This document shows, one piece after another, positions 48,672-57,572 of a stretch of DNA of 64,000 bases (positions are counted from its first letter, which is position 1; each line of letters opens with the position of its first letter). This stretch comes from Rhodospirillaceae bacterium (GTDB lineage Bacteria; Pseudomonadota; Alphaproteobacteria; SHVP01): positions 62,001 to 126,000 of the forward strand of contig PBKD01000002.1 in NCBI GenBank assembly GCA_002722055.1, given 5' to 3'. A program made the translations under genes and the position numbers. The notes beneath the pieces are model-generated. The model did not search any database, had not been told where the DNA came from, and saw only the letters and a list, made by a program, of their open reading frames with translations.

Positions 48672-49652
48672 TTAAATCAAACCTGCTTTTTTAAAATTTA
48701 ACTTAGTTTTTTCGCTAAACCAATCAAGGTTTGGGCTTAATAATGGAGTATGTCCAACTGAATTTACATTTGCTGCAAAACCACACAGAAAAGATAGTTC
48801 TTTAAGTGCATAAAAAAAATTTAGTAAACTTAATTCTGAGTCATTAAGATTTCTTACAGAATTATAGCCTTTTAAAAATGATTCACTAATTTTTTGATCT
48901 ATTCCAACATAGTCATTAGCCCAAATAAAACTACAAATATCAAATATTAGATAATATTTACCACAATTATCAAAATCCATTATTGTAATTTTTTTATCAT
49001 TAAAAAAAGCATTGTATAAATGAAAATCACCATGCACTACACCATATGGTATTTTTTTAGAATTTAATTCATCTAATTTATTTATCATTATATTAACTGC
49101 ACTTTGATACCACTTTAAATCATCAATTCTATGAGTATTCATTTTTAATAGATAACTTATTTCTGTCTCTAACCGCACTTTCATATCAATCTCTCTTGAA
49201 ACAGTAGGTGCAAAATTTATCATAACCTCATGAATTTTTGCTAGCTCTGCGCCTAATTTATATGATTTATCAATATCAGGTTTTGAACCAAACACGTTAC
49301 CATCAACCCAGGAAAAAATAGAAAAATAACGTTTACCTTCTGGAGCATTTATCTCCATATATAAAGATTTATTTTGAGACTCTAAAGGGAATGGAATATT
49401 AATATTTTTACTGTTTAAAAAAGCTAATAACTCTGTTTCGAAAATAATATTATTTTCAGATCTAAACCCAGATCTCCATACACGACAAGCATAAAATCTA
49501 TTTGATCCATCTCTAATAAGATAAACATCATTCATACCTCTATTCAGAAGCTCACAATGTATAGGGCCTGGGAAACTCCAATTATACGAAACAAGATTAG
49601 AAAGGCTTTTAGAATCAATAATAGAGTGAGTGATTGGTAGATTATCTGTCAT
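48672..49652 (-). CDS. APH-fold small-molecule kinase (phosphotransferase), copy 2
   Basis: 326 aa, paralog of the kinase at 46438-47430. Shared blocks are HSIIDSKSL, HCELLNRGMNDVYLIRDGSNRFYACRVWRSG, GVVHGDFHLYNAFF (Brenner Asp), ITIMDFDNCG, GYNSVRNLND and LDWFSEKTKLNFKKAGLI. First gene of the 11-gene minus-strand run; its ATG at 49652 faces the pncA-like gene across a 93-nt shared promoter region. Confidence 0.8.
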   Translation of the reverse strand: MTDNLPITHSIIDSKSLSNLVSYNWSFPGPIHCELLNRGMNDVYLIRDGSNRFYACRVWRSGFRSENNIIFETELLAFLNSKNINIPFPLESQNKSLYMEINAPEGKRYFSIFSWVDGNVFGSKPDIDKSYKLGAELAKIHEVMINFAPTVSREIDMKVRLETEISYLLKMNTHRIDDLKWYQSAVNIMINKLDELNSKKIPYGVVHGDFHLYNAFFNDKKITIMDFDNCGKYYLIFDICSFIWANDYVGIDQKISESFLKGYNSVRNLNDSELSLLNFFYALKELSFLCGFAANVNSVGHTPLLSPNLDWFSEKTKLNFKKAGLI

Positions 49653-49745
49653 TATAAACCTTATTTCTATTTTAAAGAACTATATTGTAGAATATCATTA
49701 TTTAATAATATAATCTTAGAGAAAATTACTAATATTTACAAAGAT
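49653..49745. promoter_or_regulatory. Divergent promoter region of the F420 run and the pncA-flavoprotein unit
   Basis: 93 nt, very AT-rich, between two gene starts that point away from each other. It must hold the promoters for both units, but I do not see a clear -35/-10 pair or dyad operator. Co-regulation of the two units is plausible from this layout only. Confidence 0.5.
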
Positions 49746-50378
49746 ATGACAAAAATAAATCCTAACTCTAATGAAGCCCTAATAGTAGTGGATATCCAAA
49801 ATGATTTTTGTGAGGGAGGTGCTTTAGAAGTACCAGACGCAAGTAAAATCATTGATAAATCTAACAAGTTAATTAATATTTTTGATCAAGTAATACTAAC
49901 CCAAGATTGGCATCCATATAACCATATATCATTTGCAAGTCAGCATAAAGGTAAAAAGCCATTTGATATAATTGAAGTAGATTATGGAAAACAAACTCTT
50001 TGGCCTGAACACTGTATTCAAGGTACATATGGAGCAGACTTTCATAGAAATTTAATTACTAAAGCCGCGAAATTAATTATTAGAAAAGGTTATAATAAAA
50101 ATATTGACTCATACTCAGCTTTTTTTGAAAATGATAAATATACCTGTACAGGCTTAAAAGGCTATATAAATGAAAAAAAAATAAATAAAGTTTATTTTCT
50201 TGGGTTAGCTTTAGATGTATGCGTTAAAGATTCTGCTTTAGACTCTAAGAATTCAGGATTAGATACATATGTTTTTGAGGATTTATGCAAAGGTCTGAGC
50301 AAACAAAGTTCAGATAATGCTATTGATTTAATGAATAAATCAAAAATAAAAATAATTGACTCCAATAAATTTATTTAA
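49746..50378 (+). CDS. Nicotinamidase-like isochorismatase-fold hydrolase
   Basis: 210 aa. The catalytic triad of nicotinamidases is present: Asp in ALIVVDIQNDFCEGG, Lys in IIRKGYNKNIDSYSAF and Cys in GLALDVCVKDSALD. So is the metal site DWHPYNHISFASQH (Asp/His/His). Deamidation of nicotinamide to nicotinate is the most likely reaction (PncA). In this context it could act on another amide or cyclic substrate. Start of a three-gene plus-strand unit with two flavoproteins, 12 nt before the first. Confidence 0.82.
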   Translation: MTKINPNSNEALIVVDIQNDFCEGGALEVPDASKIIDKSNKLINIFDQVILTQDWHPYNHISFASQHKGKKPFDIIEVDYGKQTLWPEHCIQGTYGADFHRNLITKAAKLIIRKGYNKNIDSYSAFFENDKYTCTGLKGYINEKKINKVYFLGLALDVCVKDSALDSKNSGLDTYVFEDLCKGLSKQSSDNAIDLMNKSKIKIIDSNKFI

Positions 50379-50390
50379 AGAAGTGGTAAA

Positions 50391-51791
50391 ATGGTAATTA
50401 CTCAAGAAAATAAAAATTTTGATGTAAATTTTCCTATTATAATCATTGGGGCAGGAGCATGTGGCCTATGCGCAGCATTATCTGCAAATGAGCAAGGCAT
50501 AAATCCTTTAATATTAGAGAGAGACAAAGTTCCCTCTGGTTCTTCTGCTTTATCTACATGTTTAATTCCTGCTGCAGGAACTAAACTACAAAGAGACGCT
50601 GGGGTTAATGACACACCAGAAAATTTTGCAAATGACATTATAAATAAAGCAAGAAATTTGAATGACCCAAATATGGTTAAGTTTATTACAAATGAATCTG
50701 GGCCAACTGTTGACTGGCTGATTGAAAATGATGTTCCACTAAATTTAATAACTAGTTTTTTTTACCCAGGTCATTCTCAGTACAGAATGCACGGTTCACC
50801 TAACAGAACTGGAAACGAACTTATGGAAGCTTTATTAAAAAAAGTAAGTGAACAAAAAATCGACTTAATGACTTCAGCTTTGGTGTCTAATATTTATATT
50901 AATAGTAAAAAATCGATTAAAGGTGTTGAAATAACAAGACCCAACGGAGACAAAGAACGTGTCGGGTGCAATATACTAATTCTTGCTTGCAATGGATTCG
51001 GTGGAAATTCCAATATGGTAAAAAAATATATTCCTGAAATGGCAGATGCATTATATTTTGGACATACTGGTAATAGAGGGGATGCTATAAAATGGGGAAT
51101 TGAAATAGGTGCATCAATCTCTGATATAGGAAGTTACCAAGGTCATGGGGCAGTTACTCATCCTCATGGGACTTTGTTGTTTTGGGGATTAATGACTCAG
51201 GGAGGGTTTCAAGTAAATATTAATGGAGAAAGATTTTCTAATGAAGTAAGGGGGTATTCAGAACAAGCAGTTGATGTAATTTCTCAAGAAAATTCATATG
51301 TTTGGGAAATATGGGACTCTATCAGCCATGAAATAGGTATGGATTTTGTTGATTACAGGAATGGTGCTGATTTAGGAGCTCATAAGGTTGCAAATGATAT
51401 TAAACAAATATCATCTATAACAAAAATTCCTTTAGAAAAATTAGAAAATACATTTGAATATGTAAATCATTGTATTGATAATAAAATAAAAGATAAGTTT
51501 GGCAGAGATTGGTCAAATATTAAGACAATGACCAAGCCCTATTATTTTGCTAAAGTAACTGGTGCTCTATTTCATACACAAGGAGGTTTGGATATTAATT
51601 CTTTGGCTCAAGTATTAGATAAAAGTGGCAAACCTTTTCCTAATTTATTTGCTGGTGGAGGAGCTGCAAGAGGGTTATCGGGACCTTCAAGATGGGGATA
51701 CTTGTCAGGAAATGGTTTATTAACAGCAGTTGTTTTGGGTAAAATAGCTGGCCAAAATGCTGCAAAAAAAATTATTGGAAATGACTGTTAA
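50391..51791 (+). CDS. FAD-dependent oxidoreductase (fumarate-reductase/KstD-like), tandem copy 1
   Basis: 466 aa. FAD loop IIIIGAGACGLCAALSANEQGINPLILERD and the second FAD segment NLFAGGGAARGLSGPSRWGYLSGNGLLTAVVLGKIAG place it in the FAD_binding_2 family of fumarate reductase, 3-ketosteroid dehydrogenase and tricarballylate dehydrogenase. The middle has TGALFHTQGGL. It has no heme domain, signal peptide or covalent-flavin domain, so it is probably soluble and cytosolic. It overlaps the next, paralogous gene by 11 nt. Substrate unknown. Confidence 0.82.
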   Translation: MVITQENKNFDVNFPIIIIGAGACGLCAALSANEQGINPLILERDKVPSGSSALSTCLIPAAGTKLQRDAGVNDTPENFANDIINKARNLNDPNMVKFITNESGPTVDWLIENDVPLNLITSFFYPGHSQYRMHGSPNRTGNELMEALLKKVSEQKIDLMTSALVSNIYINSKKSIKGVEITRPNGDKERVGCNILILACNGFGGNSNMVKKYIPEMADALYFGHTGNRGDAIKWGIEIGASISDIGSYQGHGAVTHPHGTLLFWGLMTQGGFQVNINGERFSNEVRGYSEQAVDVISQENSYVWEIWDSISHEIGMDFVDYRNGADLGAHKVANDIKQISSITKIPLEKLENTFEYVNHCIDNKIKDKFGRDWSNIKTMTKPYYFAKVTGALFHTQGGLDINSLAQVLDKSGKPFPNLFAGGGAARGLSGPSRWGYLSGNGLLTAVVLGKIAGQNAAKKIIGNDC

Positions 51792-53187
51792 ATTAGATAA
51801 ATCTATAAATTTTGATATTACATACCCAGTTGTAATTGTGGGTGGGGGTGCTGCTGGGTTAACTGCAGCTTTAGCAACAAGAGACGAAGGAGTTGAAGTT
51901 CTTGTTTTAGAGCGAGATAATGAGCCAAAAGGAACAACCTCTATGTCACAAGGAAATATAGCTGGCGCAGGTACAAAAAGTCAAAAAGGCTTTGGAATAG
52001 ATGATTCAGGAGAAATTTTTGCGAAGGATATAATAAACTTAACCAAAGGTGAAACTGATCACTCACTTGCTAAGTTTTTTGCAAACGAATCAGGAAAAAC
52101 AATAGATTGGCTTGTCGAAAAACATGGTATTCCATTAGAGTTAGATCTTGATTGGGGAGCTAAGCTTGGTCACTCAAAACCTAGAATACATTGCACACCC
52201 TCTAAAACTGGTATTGAACTGATGACACTATTAACAAATGCTTGCTCTCACTCAGGAGTAGATATATTAACAAATGCTCATGTAACAGAGCTATTCATAA
52301 ATGATAAGAAAGCTATTATTGGTCTTAAATATAAAAGACCAGATGGGAGTACCGAAAATGTAGGTTGCAATTCACTAATAATTGCAACAAGTGGTTTTGG
52401 TGCAAACCGTGAAATGATTAAAAAATTTATTCCTGAAATGGCAAATGCTATATATCACGGTCATGAGGGTAATGATGGGGCCGGAATAAATTGGGGTATA
52501 GAACTAGGAGCAGCAACAAAAGATATGACATCTTTTCAAGGACTCGGAGCACTTTCTGAACCTTCAAGAATATTGATTCACTATAATACAATTTTAAGAG
52601 GCGGGGTAATACTAAATACAGAAGGCAAAAGGTTTACTGATGAAAGTAAAGACATTTCTGGAATGGGAAGAAAAGTTTCATCTCAACCTAATGGGTTTGT
52701 TTGGTTTATTTTTGATGAAAAAATTCATAATTTCTCAAAGAAATATGAAGAGCATAAAGATGCTATTGAAAGTGGAACAATTAAAAAAGCTAATTCTCCA
52801 GAAGATCTATCAGATATTACTAAAATCCCGTTATACAATTTAAATAAAACTCTAGAAGATTTAAACAAAATACAATCAGGCTCTATGAAAGATCCTTTTG
52901 GAAGAATTTTTGATCCTGGTTTGTTGCTTAACGGGCCTCCTTGGTTCACAACAAAATGTGTTGGAGCTTTATTTCATACTCAGGGAGGCTTGGTAATAAA
53001 TGAATGTGGTGAGGTAATTCGAGAAGACGGGACTAAGTTACCAAATTTGTATGCAGCTGGAGGAACTGCTAGGTCAATTTCAGGACCATCAGATTGGGGA
53101 TATATTCCTGCAGCAGGTTTATTTACAGCAACAACACAAGGAAGAATTGCGGGTAAAAATGCAGGTAAAAAAAACAAGATTAAATAA
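51781..53187 (+). CDS. FAD-dependent oxidoreductase (fumarate-reductase/KstD-like), tandem copy 2
   Basis: 468 aa from ATG 51781 (MTVKLDKSINFDITY). The FAD loop is VVIVGGGAAGLTAALATRDEGVEVLVLERD. The C-terminal GALFHTQGGLVINECGEV, NLYAAGGTARSISGPSDWGYIPAAGLFTATTQGRIAG aligns with the previous gene along its length, so the pair arose by duplication. The two could form a heterodimer or act on successive substrates; neither is shown by sequence. A longer start at 51757 would lie deeper in the first copy. Confidence 0.82.
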   Translation: MTVKLDKSINFDITYPVVIVGGGAAGLTAALATRDEGVEVLVLERDNEPKGTTSMSQGNIAGAGTKSQKGFGIDDSGEIFAKDIINLTKGETDHSLAKFFANESGKTIDWLVEKHGIPLELDLDWGAKLGHSKPRIHCTPSKTGIELMTLLTNACSHSGVDILTNAHVTELFINDKKAIIGLKYKRPDGSTENVGCNSLIIATSGFGANREMIKKFIPEMANAIYHGHEGNDGAGINWGIELGAATKDMTSFQGLGALSEPSRILIHYNTILRGGVILNTEGKRFTDESKDISGMGRKVSSQPNGFVWFIFDEKIHNFSKKYEEHKDAIESGTIKKANSPEDLSDITKIPLYNLNKTLEDLNKIQSGSMKDPFGRIFDPGLLLNGPPWFTTKCVGALFHTQGGLVINECGEVIREDGTKLPNLYAAGGTARSISGPSDWGYIPAAGLFTATTQGRIAGKNAGKKNKIK

Positions 53188-53206
53188 AATTATTCTAAAA
53201 GTCTTA

Positions 53207-53605
53207 TTACTGTTTTACCTTTTCAATATCCCCAATCTCAATTTTCCATTGATCAAATCCTCCAGACAGATGGGCAACTGGTCCAAAACCCATATCCTGT
53301 AATGTTTTTGTAGCTAGAGCCGATCTCCAACCAGACTTACAATAAAGAATAAATTTATTTCCTGAAGAAAAAATTTCTTTATGATAAGGACTTTCAGGGT
53401 CTACCCAAAACTCCAACATCCCTCTTGGTGCATGAAAAGATCCTTTAACCCTACCATCTTTCCATAATTCTCTAATATCTCTTATATCAATAACACAAAT
53501 ATTTTTAGAATTTTTTATTTGTACTAATTTTTGACAAGATACTACTTCAATCTCTCTTTCAGCCTCTTCAATTAAATTCTTAACGCCTTTAACCAGTTTC
53601 ATTTT
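53207..53605 (-). CDS. Rhodanese-like sulfurtransferase
   Basis: 132 aa, single rhodanese domain. It contains KNICVIDIRDIRELWKDGRVKGSFHAPRGMLEFWVDP and the active-site loop FILYCKSGWRSALATKTL (Cys nucleophile), then GPVAHLSGGFDQWK. The start could be 53605 (MKLVKGV) or 53614 (MDFKMKL); I prefer 53605. It would transfer sulfane sulfur to a thiol or cyanide; its partner is unknown. Convergent with the flavoprotein, 20 nt apart. Confidence 0.85.
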   Translation of the reverse strand, partial: KMKLVKGVKNLIEEAEREIEVVSCQKLVQIKNSKNICVIDIRDIRELWKDGRVKGSFHAPRGMLEFWVDPESPYHKEIFSSGNKFILYCKSGWRSALATKTLQDMGFGPVAHLSGGFDQWKIEIGDIEKVKQ

Positions 53606-53715
53606 GAAATCCAATAGAAAAAATGTATTTTAGATATAATAAATTATATAAAAAATTTTATTATAATCTATGATAGGTTATAAAAAAACATAAAATTACA
53701 TTTATTGGGGGAAAA

Positions 53716-54483
53716 ATGAGACTTAAAAATAAAGTAGCAATTGTAACAGGTTCTGGTGCTGGAATTGGAAGAGCTACTGCAAAATTTTTTGCTAATGAAG
53801 GTGCTAAAGTAATTTGTATTGATATAGATAGTAATAAGGCAAGTGAAGTTGCAGAAGAAATATCTAAAGACGGAAATAAGTCAAAAAGCTTAAAGTTAGA
53901 TGTAACTAATGAAGAAGAAATAAGTAAAGTTCTTTCAGAATTAATCCAAAGTGAAATCAAAATTGATATTCTTGTTAATAATGCAGGAATAACAGTTACT
54001 GGTTCTGTTGAAGATTTGACTACTCAAGAATGGGATAGACAAATCGATACAAATCTTAGATCAATTTATTTGATGTCAAATAAGATTTGGAAGCACTTTA
54101 AAAAAAATAAAGGAGGAATTATCCTCAATACAGCTTCAATAGCGTCAAAAATTGGTATTGCAAATGATGCTGCCTATTGTGCTTCGAAAGCTGCTGTAGA
54201 AATGCTAACAAGGTGTATGGCAAAAGATGGGGCTCCTGACAATATACGAGTAAATTGCGTTTGTCCCGGATTTGTTGAAACACCTAATATACAAGGATAT
54301 TTTGATGCCCAGCCAGATCCAGAAGCTGCACGTAAATTTGCTATAAGTCTTCACCCAATAGGGCGAATGGGAAAACCAGAAGATATTGCCAAAGGATTTG
54401 TTTTTCTCGCATCTGATGATGCTGAATGGATTACAGGATCTTCATTAGTTATTGATGGAGGGTTACTTACTGCATTACCATAA
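53716..54483 (+). CDS. Short-chain dehydrogenase/reductase (classical, unknown substrate)
   Basis: 255 aa classical SDR. TGSGAGIGRATAKFF cofactor loop with Asp at ICIDID (NAD preference), LVNNAGITVTGSVEDL, Ser in NTASIASKIG, YCASKAAVEML catalytic Tyr/Lys, and WITGSSLVIDGGLLTALP at the end. It is preceded by GGGG and 7 nt then ATG. It sits 76 nt upstream of adhC on the same strand. A role in the formaldehyde/sulfur set next to it is possible but not shown. Confidence 0.85.
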   Translation: MRLKNKVAIVTGSGAGIGRATAKFFANEGAKVICIDIDSNKASEVAEEISKDGNKSKSLKLDVTNEEEISKVLSELIQSEIKIDILVNNAGITVTGSVEDLTTQEWDRQIDTNLRSIYLMSNKIWKHFKKNKGGIILNTASIASKIGIANDAAYCASKAAVEMLTRCMAKDGAPDNIRVNCVCPGFVETPNIQGYFDAQPDPEAARKFAISLHPIGRMGKPEDIAKGFVFLASDDAEWITGSSLVIDGGLLTALP

Positions 54484-54559
54484 TAGACTGAAAATTTATT
54501 TAATGATAAGATTATATTAAATATTAATTTAAATACTTAAGCTATAAAGAGGAGAAAAA

Positions 54560-55669
54560 ATGAAAGTTAAAGCAGCAATTGCAACTGAACCAGGTAAACC
54601 TTTAATTATTGAAAATGTTGATCTAGAAGGACCAAAAGATACAGAGGTACTCGTAGAAATCAAAGCTACTGGTGTTTGCCATACTGATGCATTTACACTT
54701 TCAGGAGAAGACCCTGAGGGAATTTTTCCTTCTATTCTTGGTCACGAAGGTGCAGGAATAGTGGTTGATATTGGTAGTGAAGTGAAAAGTGTAAAAAAAG
54801 GTGATCAAGTTATACCATTATACACACCAGAGTGTAGACAGTGTAAATTTTGTCTATCAGGTAAAACAAACTTATGCCAGGCAATTCGTGAAACTCAAGG
54901 AAAAGGTTTAATGCCAGATGGCACTTCACGTTTTTCACTTAATGGTAAACCAATATATCATTATATGGGAACTTCAACTTTTTCAAACTATACAGTTCTA
55001 CCTGAAATAGCATTAGCTAAGGTTAGAAATGATGCGCCTTCTGAAGTAATATGTTATATTGGATGCGGAGTAACCACGGGAATAGGCGCAGTAATTAATA
55101 CTGCAAAAGTTAACCCCGGTTCAAATGTAATTGTATTTGGTTTAGGTGGTATAGGTCTTAATGTAATTCAGGGAGCAAGATTAGTAGGTGCAAATAAAAT
55201 CATTGGTGTTGATATTAATGAAAAGAAAAAAGATTTAGCAACTAAATATGGTATGACTAATTTTGTTAACCCTAATAACTATAAAGAAAACCTTATTGAA
55301 TATCTAGTTGATATAACTGATGGCGGGGCTGACTATTCTTTTGAATGTATTGGTAGTACAAAAACTATGCGCCAAGCATTGGAATGCTGTCATAAAGGCT
55401 GGGGAGAAAGTACAATTATTGGTGTTGCCGGTGCAGGTCAAGAAATTGCTACTAGACCATTTCAACTAGTCACTGGAAGAGTATGGAGAGGCTCTGCTTT
55501 TGGAGGAGCTAAAGGCAGAACTGATGTTCCAAAAATCGTTGATTGGTATATGGAAGGTAAAATTGAAATTGATTCAATGATAACACATACTATGCCAATC
55601 GATGAAATAAATAGAGCTTTTGATTTAATGCATGCAGGTGAGTCAATCAGAAGCGTAGTAACTTTTTAA
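54560..55669 (+). CDS. adhC: S-(hydroxymethyl)glutathione dehydrogenase / class III alcohol dehydrogenase
   Basis: Oxidises S-hydroxymethylglutathione (formaldehyde + GSH) to S-formylglutathione. The 369-aa zinc MDR has the catalytic-zinc region [14 protein letters not shown] and GHEGAGIV, and the structural zinc Cys cluster [17 protein letters not shown]. Further features are the class-III region [20 protein letters not shown], the Rossmann loop [15 protein letters not shown], and [24 protein letters not shown] precedes it. It is followed 2 nt later by its pathway partner. Confidence 0.96.
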   Translation: MKVKAAIATEPGKPLIIENVDLEGPKDTEVLVEIKATGVCHTDAFTLSGEDPEGIFPSILGHEGAGIVVDIGSEVKSVKKGDQVIPLYTPECRQCKFCLSGKTNLCQAIRETQGKGLMPDGTSRFSLNGKPIYHYMGTSTFSNYTVLPEIALAKVRNDAPSEVICYIGCGVTTGIGAVINTAKVNPGSNVIVFGLGGIGLNVIQGARLVGANKIIGVDINEKKKDLATKYGMTNFVNPNNYKENLIEYLVDITDGGADYSFECIGSTKTMRQALECCHKGWGESTIIGVAGAGQEIATRPFQLVTGRVWRGSAFGGAKGRTDVPKIVDWYMEGKIEIDSMITHTMPIDEINRAFDLMHAGESIRSVVTF

Positions 55670-55671
55670 AA

Positions 55672-56511
55672 ATGATTCAAGAAATCGCAAGTCATAAAGC
55701 TTTTGATGGTAAAGTATCTTATTATAAGCATATTTCTAAAACCTGTGATACCGAAATGAAGTTTTCTGTTTATGAACCTCCATCAATTAAGTCAGAAAAG
55801 GTACCTATTTTATTCTATTTAGCAGGGCTTACATGCACAGAAGAAACATTTATGATCAAATCTGGAGCATTAAATGAGGCTAGCAAACTAGGCTTATTAT
55901 TAGTTAGCCCAGACACAAGCCCTAGAAACTCTATAAATGGTGAGGAAACTAAAGACTGGGACTTTGGAACTGGTGCTGGTTTTTACCTAGATGCGACAGA
56001 GCAACCTTGGGATAGAAATTATAAAATGTTTTCTTATGTTACAGAAGAACTAACAAAAATTGTACATGAAAATTTTAATTGTAACCCTGAAAAACAAAGT
56101 ATATTCGGTCATTCAATGGGGGGACATGGTGCGCTTGTTTGCGCACTTAAAAGACCCGATTTATATAAAAGTGTATCATGTTTTGCACCAATTTCATCTC
56201 CTATAAATTCTCCTTGGGGGAAAAAAGCTTTTTCTGGTTATCTAGGAAAAAATCAAACCGCATGGAAAGAGTGGGACTCCTCTTATTTAATAGAAAAAAA
56301 TTATAATTCTTTTGATGAAATACTTATTGATCAGGGAACAAATGATGAATTCCTTGAAGAGGAATTAAAGCCAAACATTTTTTTTGATAAATGTATGTTA
56401 GTTGGTCAAAAGTTAATTATGAGGTACCAGGATAATTATGACCATGGTTATAATTTTATATCAACTTTTATTAATGATCATTTAAGTTTTCATTCTCAAA
56501 GGTTAAAATAA
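55672..56511 (+). CDS. fghA: S-formylglutathione hydrolase
   Basis: Hydrolyses S-formylglutathione to formate and GSH, the step after adhC. 279 aa, alpha/beta hydrolase: nucleophile SerX in IFGHSMGGHGALV, Asp in EILIDQGTNDEFL and His in NYDHGYNFISTF. The esterase-D-like start ETFMIKSGALNEASKLGLLLVSPDTSPR is typical. The ATG is 2 nt after the adhC stop, so they are cotranscribed. Confidence 0.95.
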   Translation: MIQEIASHKAFDGKVSYYKHISKTCDTEMKFSVYEPPSIKSEKVPILFYLAGLTCTEETFMIKSGALNEASKLGLLLVSPDTSPRNSINGEETKDWDFGTGAGFYLDATEQPWDRNYKMFSYVTEELTKIVHENFNCNPEKQSIFGHSMGGHGALVCALKRPDLYKSVSCFAPISSPINSPWGKKAFSGYLGKNQTAWKEWDSSYLIEKNYNSFDEILIDQGTNDEFLEEELKPNIFFDKCMLVGQKLIMRYQDNYDHGYNFISTFINDHLSFHSQRLK

Positions 56512-56521
56512 TATAATTAAT

Positions 56522-57538
56522 ATGATTATCGAAAATATAAGTATTAAAAAAGGCTTTATAGATACAATAGGCAATACTCCCTTAATTAGATTAAATCGAT
56601 TATCTGATGAAACAGGTTGTGAAATTTTGGGTAAAGCTGAGTTTTTAAACCCAGGTGGATCTGTTAAAGATAGAGCAGCACTAGGTATTATTGAGGATGC
56701 AGAAAAAAAAGGTCTTTTAAAGCCTGGAGGTACCATTGTTGAAGGGACTGCTGGTAATACTGGCATAGGAATTGCTCTAGTTGCAAACGCAAAAGGGTAT
56801 AATACTAAAATTGTAATACCTGATACTCAAAGTAAAGAAAAATTTGATATGTTAAGATCATGTGGGGCAGAAGTAATAGCTGTTCCTGCTGTTCCTTATA
56901 AGGATGAAAATAATTATATAAAAATTTCAAAAAAAATTTCAGAAAATTTAAATAAAGAAAAACCAGGATCAGCTGTTTGGGCTAATCAATTTGATAACCT
57001 AGCAAATAAATATATACATTTCAAAACTACAGGCCCTGAAATATGGAAACAAACTAATGAAAAAATAGACGGATTTATTTGTTCAGTAGGTACAGGTGGA
57101 ACACTTGCTGGAGTATCAAGTTTTCTAAAAGCAAGAAACCCCAATATACAAATTGGATTAGCTGATCCATTGGGTGCATCTCTTTATAATTATTTTGTAT
57201 ATGGCGAGCTTAAAGCAAATGGTAAATCTATTACAGAAGGTATAGGACAAGGTAGAATAACAGAAAATCTAAAAAATCTTGAAATTGATGTTCCATTTCA
57301 AATTGATGATGTTGAAGCAATGAATTATGTTTTTAGAACTATAAAAGAAGAAGGACTAATACTCGGAGGTTCAAGTGGAATTAATATGGCCGGTTCAGTA
57401 AGATTAGCTAAACAACTTGGTCCTGGTAAAACTATCGTCACAATTTTATGTGATCTAGGAAGCAGGTACCAAAGTAAAATATTCAATCCTGATTTCCTAA
57501 AGAGCAACTCAATACCTGTACCTAATTGGCTATTATAA
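56522..57538 (+). CDS. cysK: Cysteine synthase A (O-acetylserine sulfhydrylase)
   Basis: PLP enzyme that builds cysteine from O-acetylserine and sulfide. 338 aa. PLP Lys is in NPGGSVKDRAALG, and the substrate loop in VEGTAGNTGIGIALVANAKGY. The C-terminal GGSSGINMAGSVRLAKQLGPGKTIVTILCDLGSRYQ binds the PLP phosphate region. The EGTAGNTG form of the loop is normal in alphaproteobacterial CysK. Ten nt after fghA; probably in the same transcript as adhC-fghA. Confidence 0.92.
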   Translation: MIIENISIKKGFIDTIGNTPLIRLNRLSDETGCEILGKAEFLNPGGSVKDRAALGIIEDAEKKGLLKPGGTIVEGTAGNTGIGIALVANAKGYNTKIVIPDTQSKEKFDMLRSCGAEVIAVPAVPYKDENNYIKISKKISENLNKEKPGSAVWANQFDNLANKYIHFKTTGPEIWKQTNEKIDGFICSVGTGGTLAGVSSFLKARNPNIQIGLADPLGASLYNYFVYGELKANGKSITEGIGQGRITENLKNLEIDVPFQIDDVEAMNYVFRTIKEEGLILGGSSGINMAGSVRLAKQLGPGKTIVTILCDLGSRYQSKIFNPDFLKSNSIPVPNWLL

Positions 57539-57572
57539 ATTTTTATTCTAGATAACCTAGGACATAATACTA

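Noticed and set aside
38983-53187. Genomic island or prophage carrying the F420 genes
   Set aside because: No integrase, transposase, tRNA, direct repeats or base-composition break is visible; transfer can only be judged by phylogeny.
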